Below are positions 22,577 to 34,270 of a stretch of 64,000 nt of DNA, one piece after another (position 1 is the first letter of the stretch; the number at the start of each line of letters is the position of its first letter). The DNA is taken from assembly GCA_951804985.1 (NCBI GenBank), contig OX638132.1:84510696-84574695 (forward strand), written 5' to 3'. The notes beneath the pieces are model-generated. The model made no database searches. It was not told the origin of the DNA and saw nothing but the letters and a program-made list of their open reading frames with translations. The position numbers and the translations under genes are program-made. This stretch comes from Dryomyza anilis. Lineage: Eukaryota > Arthropoda > Insecta > Diptera > Dryomyzidae.

Positions 22577-22888
22577 AGGGTTTTTCAATAAGAGCGCTAC
22601 AAAAGTTTTTTTCAAGGGTTTTTCAACAGGGACGCTACAAAAGTAGAGCGACAGGGGCAGCAAACGACGCCATATTTCTTGCCGCTCTTTTGACATTTCT
22701 CTTCAGTTAAGTTTGCCATTTCATGCTGAATTTTACTACCGAAATTCGAATTCGTATATCTTTCCATCATGAAATGGCAAACCTTACTGAAGAGAAATGT
22801 CAAAAGAGCGGCAAAAAATATAGCGTCGTTTGCTGTCCCTGTCGCTCTACTTTTGTAGGGTCCCTGTTGAAAAACCCTTTATTAGTCG
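22577..22888. mobile_element. Foldback (hairpin) MITE with 112-bp arms
   Basis: The arms at 22614-22725 and 22768-22879 are near-perfect inverse copies (a handful of mismatches) around a 42-base loop. The outer end is GGGTTTTTCAACAGGGAC. A second partial copy of the end, GGGTTTTTCAATAAGAGCG, lies just outside at 22579. No protein is encoded. A transcript through it would form a long duplex, the type of source known for fly endo-siRNAs; whether it is transcribed is unknown. Confidence 0.85.
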
Positions 22889-22984
22889 CGCATTAGGACA
22901 ACTCATCGGTTGACTTTGCGTTGCTGAAAAGACAACTTTCAGACACATCTAAATTACAAGAACTATAAGACAACTTTCCATAAA

Positions 22985-23900
22985 CTTTTGGCACAACATT
23001 CAAATTTTGATTACATATAAAAGTTAAGACATCTTTTTTAATAAATCAAATTTCAGTGCTTGTAAAATAACTTAAAGGCAGCTTTCTTTAGATCTTAAGG
23101 ACAACTTTCAGGCACAGCAAAAAGCTAACATTTGTTTCTTAAACACATTTTTTCTGTAACAAATCGGATAACTTACAGATATATGTATTTTGAAAAATAT
23201 CTGAAAGATGCCTTTATGAGAAAATTAATTTAGTTCACATTTTTAAAAATTTAAGAATACTTTTATGAAATAACTAAAAGGCATCTTTCTGTATACCATA
23301 AGAACACTTTCAGACACAAATTTAATAGAAAATTTATCGTCGTTTAAGATTTTTACAAATACCGGTAATTTATCGGTTTTTTTTAATACAAAAACTAAAA
23401 GACAACTTTTCCATTACATTTCGCACCACATTCAAATTTTGATTACATATAAAAGTTAAGACATCTTTATTTATAAATCACAGTGATTGTAAAATAACTT
23501 AAAGGCAGCTTTCTTTATATCTTAAGGACAACTTTCAGGCACAGCAAAAATATAACATTTAGTGTATTATTAGTATTACTAAAAGACATCTTTTCTGTAA
23601 CATATCGGATAACTTACAGATATAAGTATTTGGAATAAAATATAACAGATGCCTTTATGAGAAAATTTAATTTAGTTCACATTTTTAAATATTTAAGACG
23701 ACAATTTATCGGTTGATTTTCTGTTGTTGAAAAGACTACATTTATTAAATAACTAAAAGGCAACTTTCTGTATACCCTATACAGACACAAATTTAAAAGA
23801 AAATTTATCGTCGTTTAACATTTTTACAAATACCGGCAATTTATCGGTTTCCTTTGATACAAAAACTAAAAGACAACTTTTCCACAACATTGCGCACTAA
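22985..23900. repeat. Tandem duplication of a 430-470-bp unit
   Basis: Phrases recur in the same order at 22990-23410 and 23423-23885: CACATTCAAATTTTGATTAC, TAACTTAAAGGCAGCTTTC, CGGATAACTTACAGATAT and AATTTATCGTCGTTTAA. GCACAACATT at 22991 and GCACCACATT at 23423 give a period near 432 bp. Copies differ at many sites, so the duplication is old. Shorter GACAACTTTC-type phrases continue to 25850. Confidence 0.75.
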
Positions 23901-23985
23901 AAACATCTTTATGAATACATCCAATTTTTAAAAAATACGTCGTTTTACTAATTAAGGGTTGCCTTTTAGTTTCTGAAAACGCTAC

Positions 23986-24649
23986 CCCACCAGACAAACG
24001 ATGACCAAAACCTAACTTTATGCTAACTTTAAACAGTTAATGATATCTGAATGTTGTCGTAAAAGTGATGAAAAAGTAAATTACGTTTATGAATCGCTAC
24101 TAAATCGGATCTATGAAATTACTGCAGGCGTCATTCTACCGTGTGAGGAGGTGTCTCAGGACGTGACTGTGGCAGTAATAAACAGTGCAGCTTAAATAAT
24201 TACAAATAAAAATGCATATAATTTTAAAACAGCTTTTGGTTTTTCATTATTATTGTCTATTTTTATATTTATTTGATATGTATTAGTTTGTTATTTGATT
24301 ATTTCCATCAATTTTTGGAAAAGTAAATAATCGAATGACAACCTAATACATTGATAATAATTTGTTGTCATATTTTATATGTGTATTGGAAGATAAAAGA
24401 GTTAACTAAAAGCTGTATTTAAGCTATCTTATCGGCTGTCTAGAGGACAACTTTCTAATGATGCCTTTTAATAGTTGACTTAAACATAACTTTTTAGTTA
24501 CCTTTTCGAGAGCTAAAAGTCAACAAAGAGGCGGACATACGTAAGTCTTTCCGATACCTTTTTCATCACTTTTACGACAACATTCGGATATCGTTAACTT
24601 TTTAAAGTTAGCATAAAGTTAGGATTTGGGCATCGTTTGTCTGGTTGGG
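23986..24649. mobile_element. TIR element with about 85-bp inverted repeats
   Basis: The left end, CCACCAGACAAACGATG with CTAACTTTATGCTAACTTTA and GTTGTCGTAAAAGTGATG, is repeated inverted at 24555-24649. The ends are long and well matched and the middle is unrelated AT-rich DNA. No transposase is present, so this is a non-autonomous element. Confidence 0.8.
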
Positions 24650-24654
24650 AAGCT

Positions 24655-24803
24655 CAAATCACACGATTGAATAAGCAGTCAACTTTTGAATCAATTTTCA
24701 AATTATTTTAATTATTTACAAAAATTGGGCCCCACACGATTGATTATAAAATAATTTGAAAATTGGTTCAAAAGTTGACTGTTTATTCAATCGTGTGATT
24801 CGG
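24655..24803. mobile_element. Short foldback element next to the previous one
   Basis: AATCACACGATTGAATAA...GTCAACTTTTGAATC is followed after a short loop by its inverse, ending TTCAATCGTGTGATT. Arms are about 55 bases with few mismatches. The element abuts the TIR element that ends at 24649. Confidence 0.8.
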
Positions 24804-26756
24804 GATTTAAACATCATTGCAGTTGAAAATTATTCAAGTCAAATATTTGACACTTTTTGTGATATTTAGACAATATTAATAGTTTTGCTACAAAAGCATT
24901 TATATCTGAGGAATATGTGAATATTTGCAGCAATGCTACCTATTTCTCTAGTAGCTGCATTGAATCTACAAAAAATATGACATTTTTCGTGATGTTTATA
25001 AGAAACATCTCACAAATAATACAAAATATGTGATGTTTACAAATTATTTAAATTTTTGCTGCAAATTTATTTGTAGTTCCTGCATATTAGAATTGTTAAA
25101 GTGAGTAGTTTTTTAGTTGCAGCAACACTCTCATAAACATTCTGTTTTCTTAGTGTATATATATACTCTTATGATAACATTCAGGCACAGCTAAAAGTTA
25201 TCATTTAGATGTTCATTAGTAACACGTAAAAGACATATTTTCTCTAACATTTCAGACAACTTACGCACTTTCAGTTGCTGAAAAGACCTTTACTATACAA
25301 TAACTTAAATGCATTAATAAGGTACCTTTATGATGTCCATTAGTATTACTAAAAAAACGACTAAGGTACCTTATGAAATCCATTAGTATTACAACAAAAA
25401 AAGACTCTTCCGTAATATTTCGTACAACTTTCTTATATGGGTGGCAAACATCAAATTTAAATGAAAAATTATAGTCCTTTGACATTTTTAGAAATACTGA
25501 AAAAAAGACTAGTTTTATAAAATAAATTAATGGCAAATTTCTGTACACACTTGGGACAAAATTTCAGATCAGGTAATCTTTAGAATGTTCATAAGTATTA
25601 CAAAGTGACAATTCTTCCGTAACATTTCGGACAACTTTCAAATATCAGCAACATATAAAGGATAGCTAAAGACATGAAAAATAACAAATAACCAAATAAT
25701 CGGAATAAATTCCAATTATATTTTAAAATTAAAGACATCTTATCGGATGACCTTTCAGTTGCTGATTTCATATTTACATTGAATTTGCAGCTCTGAATGT
25801 TACCCTTGTCCAATTATTATTAAAGGACATATTTTGAGATTCACTTTGAACTCTTCAAATTATATATATAATCACCCCTATTCTGAAATGAAAATTTTCA
25901 ATTGAATTGGGATTTGGCTATTTTAAGAACCGAATCGAATTCGAAAATATGGCATCACAGGATCTGTGCGGAAGGAACGCAATTTCGATAGATTTTTCAA
26001 TTGCTTTGACAAAACAACTGATTTCGAAGTTACATTTCCGTTCCGTATAGATCCTAAAATAGCTTGACTGACTTTGGTGAAAAAAACGTTTGTTCTACGA
26101 CTTTGCTCATAGGTGTTACTTACTTGAACCAGATCAAAAATTCATCGTTGGTTCCTTGCGGAACCAATGGGCAATGGGCGGAACCAATGGGCAACTCTGT
26201 CCATTTTTAATGTCATATTCACACCATTAATTTCCAAGCAGTTATTCTGTTAAAATCAGGAATTCTGTTGTTTGAAAACAACAAACTTAAAAAAAACATA
26301 AAAAACTTTTCTGTAGAATTTCACATATACTCAATTTTGAACTCCCGATTTTGAAATTCACGACAATATTTTTTTCAGCTTCGATTTCGACAAATTCACC
26401 ACAATAATATTTTTTTGAAAGTACGCAATTTTACAAAAGTTAATTTTCTTGAGGTTGGTTGGCCTTACTTGACATACAGACGAAAAATGAAGTTTGTTTC
26501 AAACTAGAACCGGCGCAAACAGTGGCGCTTGGATCAATAATTTTTTTTAATAAGTTTTAAAATTTAAATTTTAAAAGTCAATGGGGGAAGATTAAATAAA
26601 AATCGTTGAACAAAGTTTTAATTTTCATCCGTTGGTTCCTGGCTGAACCAGTGTGCATTTAAGGGTTAACATTCGCATTCGTCGTAAAGACACAGATTAG
26701 CGCAACGACGGGCTCCAGAATAAGGACAAATGGAGAATCATTTGATAGTTTATAAC
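24804..26756. other. Gene-free repeat-derived DNA
   Basis: Contains further GACAACTTTC and AAAGACAT phrases related to the tandem unit at 23 kb (to about 25850), then AT-rich DNA with GGTTCCTTGCGGAACCAA near 26150 and no recognised gene. Confidence 0.4.
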
Positions 26757-27757
26757 ATCGTCAGTGTCATGCCAAAGGGGCGAATGTGCATTTTTAAAAA
26801 TGTGGTGAAATCTAATTTTAAAGTTTGAATTTAGATTTTTTTCCTTTTTTTCTGTTATTTTGGTTTATTCATGAATTAATATAACGTATATAAAATATCT
26901 TTGGATTTGCACAACTACTGATTTATAAATACGGATTTTGTGAGGCTATATCCTCACAAAAACGCAAATATTTTTGTTTTTTATACTATAACTTTTTATT
27001 AGCGCAAAATAAAATAGTGATGTTAAGAAATTAATTGTTTGTTTTTAAAGCACCTATCTATTGGCATCATTATTTAAAAATATTTTGCCAAACATTAATT
27101 TGCCATTTGTTATTTGTAGGAAAAATGTTGGGCAAAAAAAAAAAATTAAATAATGATGCCAATTGATAGGTGCTTTAAAAACAGACAATTAGTACTACTA
27201 TTTTATCTTGCACAAATAAAAAGTTATGGCAAAAAAAAGAAGAAATTGGAAAAATTTGAAATCTTGTCATGCCAAAGGGTGAATCTTTTCTTTTTCACCA
27301 TAACTACTTATTGGTACGAGATAAAATAGTGCTGTAAAGGAATTTATTGTTTATTTTTAAAGCACCTATCGATCTGCATCATTATTCAAAAATATTTTGA
27401 CAAACATTTTTTCCTGCAAATAACAAATGGCAAATTAATGTTTGGCAAAATATTTTTAAATAATGGTACAGATCGATAGGTGCTTTAAAAACAAACAATA
27501 AATGCCTTTACAACACTATTTTATCTCGTATCAATAAAAAGTTATGGCGAAAAAGAAAAGATTCTCCCTTTTGGCATGACAAGATTTTCAATTTTTCAAA
27601 TTCGCCCTTTTGGTTTTGACTTTTGTGGCTAGATATATCCAACAAAACGACACGCGATTTTAGCACAGTATACTTGAGGAAAAACTACATTCAAAAATGT
27701 AAAAAAACGCAAATGTCAAAAATTGCACATTCGCCCCTTTGGCATGATAGTGACGAT
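26757..27757. mobile_element. TIR element holding two homologous hairpins
   Basis: The ends carry TCATGCCAAAGGGGCGAATG as part of 34-base inverted repeats with three mismatches (26757-26790 and 27724-27757). Inside lie two long hairpins of related sequence, 27030-27191 and 27335-27510. Each has AAAGCACCTAT in one arm and its inverse ATAGGTGCTTT in the other. Copies of TGCCAAAGGG also occur at the junctions (27270 and 27570). No ORF of note is present. Confidence 0.8.
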
Positions 27758-28468
27758 ATAATCAATACATTGATACCAGTATTGATTTCATCAATAGTCC
27801 CAAATATATTTTATACAATGCCATTTTAAAAATGCAGTTGTTTTATTTTAATTCTACACCGACAATTTAATATTTGAAAGAAAAACCTATTAATTATAAA
27901 TAAGAAAAGATTGAGAATATATTAAAATGATTAGCTTGTTTAAAATGCGAGTTTTAAAGTACTGATTTTCTATATTCAATATTTTTTTTTAATTTGCCAA
28001 AATTTTGTATCCAAAAATATTCAAATACAGTAATCGTTTTAATAAATTTTACAGTTTTTTCACTCAATGTTGTCACAATTCATACAAAATATTTTATTCT
28101 AAGTAGCGCGCTAGAAATTAATATAGATGCTTATAAATAATTGCTATACAAACAATCGCTTTTGTATATTATCCCTGCATTTATTTTTTTATAAACAAAC
28201 AAACAAACAAAAATCATTAAAGAGTAGCTGTTCATTAACTACCATATTTATAATGCGCTTATTTACTTAGATTAGTGCCCTAAAAAACTTATAAACTATT
28301 TAAATAATTTAAAAAATTAAAAAACAATCAGTACGAGCGTATACTGCCGCCAACATCGACGCAACAGCAGTAGCACTTCATTAATTAAATTTAATTTAGA
28401 CGCATTTTTAATTAAGAAGAGTGCGTTGCTTTCAAAGCAATTATTAATTTTTTTACGATATACTTCAA
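27758..28468. other. 3' flank of the glucosidase II beta-like gene
   Basis: Non-coding AT-rich DNA. The inverse of AATAAA at 28180-28185 is a candidate polyadenylation signal for the minus-strand gene that ends at 28469. Confidence 0.4.
28180..28185 (-). terminator. Candidate polyadenylation signal (AATAAA), minus strand
   Basis: The hexamer lies about 285 bases beyond the stop codon of the glucosidase II beta-like gene. It is one of several possible in AT-rich DNA. Confidence 0.3.
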
Positions 28469-28787
28469 CTATGTTCTACAATTATTTTTACATTCAGTCG
28501 TTGTCCATTCATCGCTGCCATCACAGCAGTCGCAAATGCCATCATTCACCCTACTGCTGGACACATAAACATCGCGGCCACGTCCCGTAATGTGACGCTT
28601 CTGATATTTACAGTAGAACCTGCCATTGGCGCAGGCGTTCGTGCTGGGCTCATCGCTGCCGTCGACCGTGCAATCGCAGTAGTCGTCGTTGACGTGTGCA
28701 AATGGAATGTCGGTGCTGCCATCGAGACACTTGAACTTACCCTCAAAGTTGGGTTTGTAGGAGTCATAGTCGAAGAGACGAATGCCG
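28469..28787 (-). CDS. Glucosidase II beta-like gene, exon 2
   Basis: Follows the acceptor TTTTTGCACTTTCAG. It carries the whole Cys-rich domain and ends with CKNNCRT and TAG. Cysteine spacing matches two tandem LDL-receptor class A-like modules. Confidence 0.9.
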
Positions 28788-30091
28788 CTGAAAGTGCAAA
28801 AATATTAATATGTTATGACAGGAGTACTATATTAAATATTCTATATTAAAGTTGTACCTTTCTGAAAGTTTCTTTACCACATTGAATTGAGCTTTTTATT
28901 ATTTCAAAATGTTTTTATTAGCTCGCTTTCTTCAAGGTGTATTTAATATCTTTTCTGTCTGTTCGTATAAATTTTCTAATTAATTTTAAACATAGCTTAG
29001 AACTGGATGACAATGTAATATTATCATTTTCTTGTCTGCCTGTTCATCATAGACACTTTGAATAGTGTAATCTATTCTCAAAAAAAGAAAAAAAACAAAA
29101 ATTTAAATAAAAATTATTTTTTAATACACAACGTTTTAAAGTGAACTTTTTAGATTTAAAATGAAAAAAGTGTGGCGCAAATATAGATTCTCATGATTGA
29201 CGCAAATCATTTACAATCAACATTATTTTATCGAAAATCAATAAATGGTGGAAAATTTCCTGTTGACTTAATTTTGTATTGATTTAAATTTCTTTATTCA
29301 TCATCAGCAGGAACAACATACATCAATTTTTGTGTTGATGCAAACTGAAATTGGTAGAATTTAGTCAATCGTAGATATTATCTAATGGATGTCTTTTAGA
29401 ATTTATTAAATAAAAAATTCACTTCAAAAACGTGTATTAAAAAATAATTTTTATTAAAATTTATTAATTTAATTTTGCTGTTTTGAATTCAATTTAACTT
29501 TCCGAATTAAAAATTACTACTTTGAAATCAATTTGCTGATTTCTAAATTCAATTTAAAATTCTGAATTTCATTTCAATCTTTTTGCAAATGCTACTGGAC
29601 TGAATTTAACCCTTTTTAATTAATAAAATTTGTATTTTTTGAAAAAAAAAAAAAAACTAACATAAATAAAAAGTATCCCTTTCTGAATTAAATTTAACTA
29701 ATCTGAATTCAATATTTCTTTTATTTATGTGATACAATCTGCCCCTATCTGTATTCAATCCGGAAATCGGAAATCTAATTTACCGTATAATCTTGATGGC
29801 ATCATCAACACCAGCGCCGCCTGCTCCTCCTCCTCCACCACTGTCCACATCAGACGCATCTGAACGACGTGGACTAGGCGGAAACAATTGTCGCGATTTT
29901 TCCTTGAGCGCCTGCATCGTTGCCTCCAGACTGAGCGGCGTACTCGCATTAGGCAGCTTGTTAATGGAGAAGGCCTGATATAGAAAGAACACAATTCCAA
30001 GCAGGAAAATACCGAGCAACAACATTTTGGACTTTTGTTTATAAAACGGTTTGTAGTAAATGTTCTCCCGCTTCACCCATGTTTTTTTCAT
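28469..30091 (-). CDS. Signal-anchored protein with glucosidase II beta (PRKCSH) N-terminal domain
   Basis: Full-length glucosidase II beta is an ER subunit that retains and activates the glucosidase trimming N-glycans. This gene makes only its N-terminal Cys-rich part. Exon 1 is 29784-30091 and exon 2 is 28469-28787; an Arg codon is split 2+1 across a GT-AG intron and the total is 208 codons plus TAG. Residues 1-22 are basic, 23-41 form one hydrophobic segment (signal anchor, predicted lumenal C-terminus), and 42-102 are linker with a poly-Gly stretch. Residues 104-206 hold GIRLFDYDSYKP, then two LDL-receptor class A-like modules, each with an acidic Ca-binding motif (VNDDYCDC..DGSDE and VNDGICDCCDGSDE). 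The mannose-6-phosphate-homology domain and ER-retention tail of the normal subunit are absent. Flies have such short relatives (CG7685 from memory, not verified). The first ATG after the upstream TTG was chosen. Confidence 0.88.
28788..29783. other. Intron of the glucosidase II beta-like gene
   Basis: AT-rich, with repeated GAATTCAATTT and CTGAATT phrases at 29480-29720. No exon is recognised. Confidence 0.6.
29784..30091 (-). CDS. Glucosidase II beta-like gene, exon 1
   Basis: ATG at 30091 begins MKKTWVKREN. It covers the membrane anchor and the Ser/Gly-rich linker and ends IKII plus two bases of Arg at a GTAAAT donor. Confidence 0.88.
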
Positions 30092-31493
30092 TTTTCTACG
30101 AATGATGCAGGTATTTTTCAACTTTTAGTGTGTTGTATTAACAACGTAATTACTGTTGAATTTTATCAAAATTGTTTATTTGCTTCGAAAACACGAAAAA
30201 CTATAAAAAAAAATACAATTTAGCAACGTTGAGCTGTCAAATTGTTGTGTGGAACGGTGGAATGTGGAACTGAAATGACATCAAAACTGAAACAGTGTTG
30301 TAAAATGCACACTGTAGAAGAATTACAGTGTGTTACTTTACAATGTTTAATACGTTACGAATTCATCGTTAAGTAATTCATCGTACACAAAAAAATATAT
30401 ATGTACAACTTTGCATTACACAGAAAAAAATATTGTACGTATATATAACAATTGATATTAATAGCAAACAAAATCGTTTTCTAATTTGAACAAACAGCTT
30501 ATGATGCTCATTTTGTCGCATATTGAATCATTAAGAAGCGAATATCAAATTTTATGTTTGACTCAATTAATTGGTCCACCTGTAGAAGTTGTGAAAACTG
30601 ACTTCGGTAAAACATTCGTTATGTTGAAAGTATTTTACAATGCATATCAAACAGTATAAATACTTATTTAATATGTTTATGGTATATATTGAATTAAATT
30701 ATTTGTATTTTCATATGTTTCTATTCGACAAATATTTTATTTAATTTAACAAAATATTTAATTGATCCAATTTCTATCGAATGAAATTTTTAATTGATGT
30801 TACTAATTAATTAATTAATGATTTAAAAATTCCCAATAAAAAATATAATATATATAACAACTTTAATATCATTATGACATAAAAATTAATTAAAGTTTCT
30901 CCAATTAACATATTCTCATTATTAAGAATATGGAATTCAATGCTACTAAAAGTTACATTGGGTGAGTTTCAATTAAAAATTAATTGGATTGATTAACATT
31001 TTAGTTACATTGATTCCGAAGATATGGTTTAATAATGTTTAATAATTAGTTTAAGGGAACTTAAAAAAATCATTTTTTCAACAAAATTTAAAAAATTGAA
31101 AAAAAAAAATCGAGAAAGTAAGATGATACACTAATTTTAATTTTCCAAAATAAGTTCACAGTCTTTCGAATATATACATACGGAGAGAAAAACGTAGTTA
31201 ACTATAGACTAGTTTCCGTAGTCAATAGAAAATTCTAAAGAAGAAACTATGTTTTATTTTAATAACTATAGTTATGGTATACCATAGTAAATAAATAACA
31301 TGACAATTTCAAAATATTGAAATAATAAAATGTCAAAATTGTTTAATTCAATTTATAAGTCAACGTTGGTCTCAAAGAGTCTCTAGCATGGGCTCAAGTA
31401 AGTTATAAATATTTAAGTGTTTTGCTAACAAATAATCTGTATATTTTTTTCAGAGCATTTTTGACCTTGTAAAAGACGAATTCAGTGATTGCG

Positions 31494-31530
31494 AATTTTT
31501 AAAATGCGTTAAAAACGCATTTTAAAAATT
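31494..31530. repeat. Perfect 17-bp-stem hairpin
   Basis: AATTTTTAAAATGCGTT and its exact inverse are separated by three bases. The hairpin lies in a presumed decayed mobile element. Confidence 0.8.
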
Positions 31531-31719
31531 ATGTAATATGTGGTCAAGTGTCCAACCTATATAACCACCGTGAGTGATAAAAATTTCGAAAAAAGTGAAA
31601 AAATAATAATTTTATCTTTTCCTAACCTTCTTTACATGAAATAAATAGTTTTAAAATATTAATTGACATGTTTATGATCTTGTAATTAAATTAAAATTTT
31701 ATTATCTTAATAAAAAGTA

Positions 31720-31850
31720 ATAAATAGTATTTATATCAAATTTTATTACCTACGTAATAAATTTAAATAAAAAGTATTTATATCAAATTTTATTACGTAC
31801 GTAATAAATTTAAATAAAAAGTATTTACTTCAATTTTAAATTAAAAGTAT
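31720..31850. repeat. Tandem repeats with TACGTAATAAA palindromes
   Basis: Two to three copies of a unit of about 50 bases containing AGTATTTATATCAAATTTTA and the palindrome TTTATTACGTACGTAATAAA. Confidence 0.7.
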
Positions 31851-32429
31851 TTAATTTAAATAAAAAAGACAACGGGTGAAAAACGTGTCGAAAAGTATTT
31901 AAATTTATTACTTTTTTATTTAATTTTATTACTTTTTTCTCTTAGTGTAGAGAATTTTTTAATTCATATATTCAAATACTTTGGGTCATTTCCAATAATA
32001 CAAAAATAAAAAAGTTGGGCATCCCTAGTGTAAATTGGGCATCCCTATTGTAAATGATAGCGAATATTTTCCTTATAACACTTATAACTATTTTTTAAAA
32101 TATTTTACAAAATGATTAAAAATTTAATTCATTGAGGAACTCAAAAATATTCATAAAATCAATACACAAATAAAACGTTAAACAGTTAGTTCACTGATCG
32201 ACACTTGTGACAAGGAAATCATTATTTAAAAACCCTTGCAAAATTTATACTATTATAGTGAGGCTCAATATGAAAATCTAATTTTCTAATCCAACGGTTT
32301 ACAAAATATCTAAATGCAAACTCAATTTAATTATCACCAACATGTTATCTATCAGACACTTCAAATCATCGGCAAATATGCGAAAACTGTGGTTCGCATT
32401 GCAATAATAAAGAAAATAAATTAGACCGA

Positions 32430-32900
32430 CTTTCCCACATAAATGTCGCTCCACATGTTGGCCATTAGGAGCAGCGAGCAGCACAGTGTTTGCGGCCAAC
32501 GTGTATCGAGCCGCAGAGACACAAAGGGCGCAGTGCAATTCATTGTTAGTCAGTGGGGCCAATACTAATTGTCAAGTTAAATAACGTCAAATGAGGACAA
32601 ACTGGCATATAATGAACTGAGTGCGCAGCGAGGATAGTTACGAGTGGACTAGGGCTATAATGCATGCACCATGAGTAACCACATTATGACCAACAAAGTG
32701 TCGATGTGTTGTATGCTGGAATATTACAGAAATAGTTTAGCACCCAATGAGCGCAGAGGGCTCCCTCCCTCCTTCCACCCTCCGACCATTTATGTGACTG
32801 GGGGCTTTTAACATAACGAACCAGCAGGCAATGGCCTGTCATGAGCCTTTGAGTCATGTTGACATAACTACATGGTATGTATTTCGTTGTATAAATATGT
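32430..32900. promoter_or_regulatory. GC-richer island, candidate enhancer
   Basis: GC content rises sharply in an otherwise AT-rich 5-kb stretch, with mixed non-repetitive sequence and no long sensible ORF. Such islands in fly intergenic DNA are often conserved regulatory sequence; this is inference. Confidence 0.25.
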
Positions 32901-33949
32901 CCGAGTATAACTAGGAGTTTATGCCACAAACTCACATAGTGTTGACTCCGATTCTTGGAACTCTTTTGTTGACTATTGCAAAAATTGAAGAAACAAAAAT
33001 GAAATCTATGCTGATGACAGTTCTGAATGTATTACCAAGTCGTCGAACAATTCATAAAACTCATTTCTCATTATGTATTTTAAAACGGTTTCAAATCCGA
33101 CGCTTTGTACAATGACACCTACTTAAAGTCTGTGTATTAATTTGCATTCAGTGTGCAGATCAGTAGACCCTGCATCATATATTTTTAGTATCTATCTATG
33201 GAGACCTTTAAGTTCGACGACGAACGGACTGTGGTTCATTTTATTGCCTCGAGGTAGAATTGTTTCAGCTAAGAATAATAGTCTCGGGAAAATTTTATAG
33301 TATATTTCGAATGTGATTTTCTATATAATTTAATTTTTGGTGTGTTCAAAAGATATTGCCTCAGTGAGAATATTCACAAATATTTATTATATGTTTGTGG
33401 TAGTGTGCAAACATGAACGAAGTTGTTGTCAGCATCAATATTTAATTTATTTTTAATATCATCGTAAAATACGATAGTCATAATTAAAGGGTTACCAGAG
33501 TATTACACCAGTTTTATTTCTAATTCAGCAATGTTTTAATATAAAATATAACTTGGAATTATTCAATGTTTGGAGGGGTTGTTAAAACGGCGGTTTGATG
33601 TAAATTAGCAGTAAAGGGTGTTTTAAACTTTGGTAAAAAAAAATTGGTATGTTCAAAAAAGAGTCCTCCAAAAAAGAGTCCTCCATAAATGGACAGTTGC
33701 AGTTATGCAAAAAATTAAGATCTTCGGTAGCTTTATGGCCCTATAAAAATCCATCAGTGCATACTGAGTTATATACAAAATGAGTTTGAAATCTCGTTTA
33801 GAAAGTTCTTTTTATACGACTGTTTTTAATGATGAACCATTGATTTTTCTAAATAAATATTTCAATTTATTTAAAATTTTTAAATGTTACTTAAATCTTA
33901 AAAAATAAAAAGAATGACTCCAATAAATATATCAACATTTCCATGAGTC

Positions 33950-34270
33950 AGTCATGCGTATGATTTATCTTTGGAACCCTAATAATTTCTTTCGTAGACC
34001 CTCGCGTGTGCCTTCATGCTGAGCTGCGTCTGCGCAACAGCACTCCTTTCAGAAGTTTCTTCATGAGGCGCTCATGACTTCCAGAACAATTAAGAACAAG
34101 AACTACGAACTATTTCGCACGTACCACAGACACTGGGTACTGTGGAAAATTATAAAAATGCCACGCACGAACAATTCAATTTAAAATAATTCTGCATAAA
34201 CATGAAGTACATGAATTACGCCATTCACAACGAGGTGACACCAAAGATGGCGCCAAGTGATAAATTATTG
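33950..34270. promoter_or_regulatory. GC-richer island, candidate enhancer
   Basis: Non-repetitive mixed sequence (for example GAGCTGCGTCTGCGCAAC) without a supported exon. Regulatory function is inferred from composition only. Confidence 0.2.
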
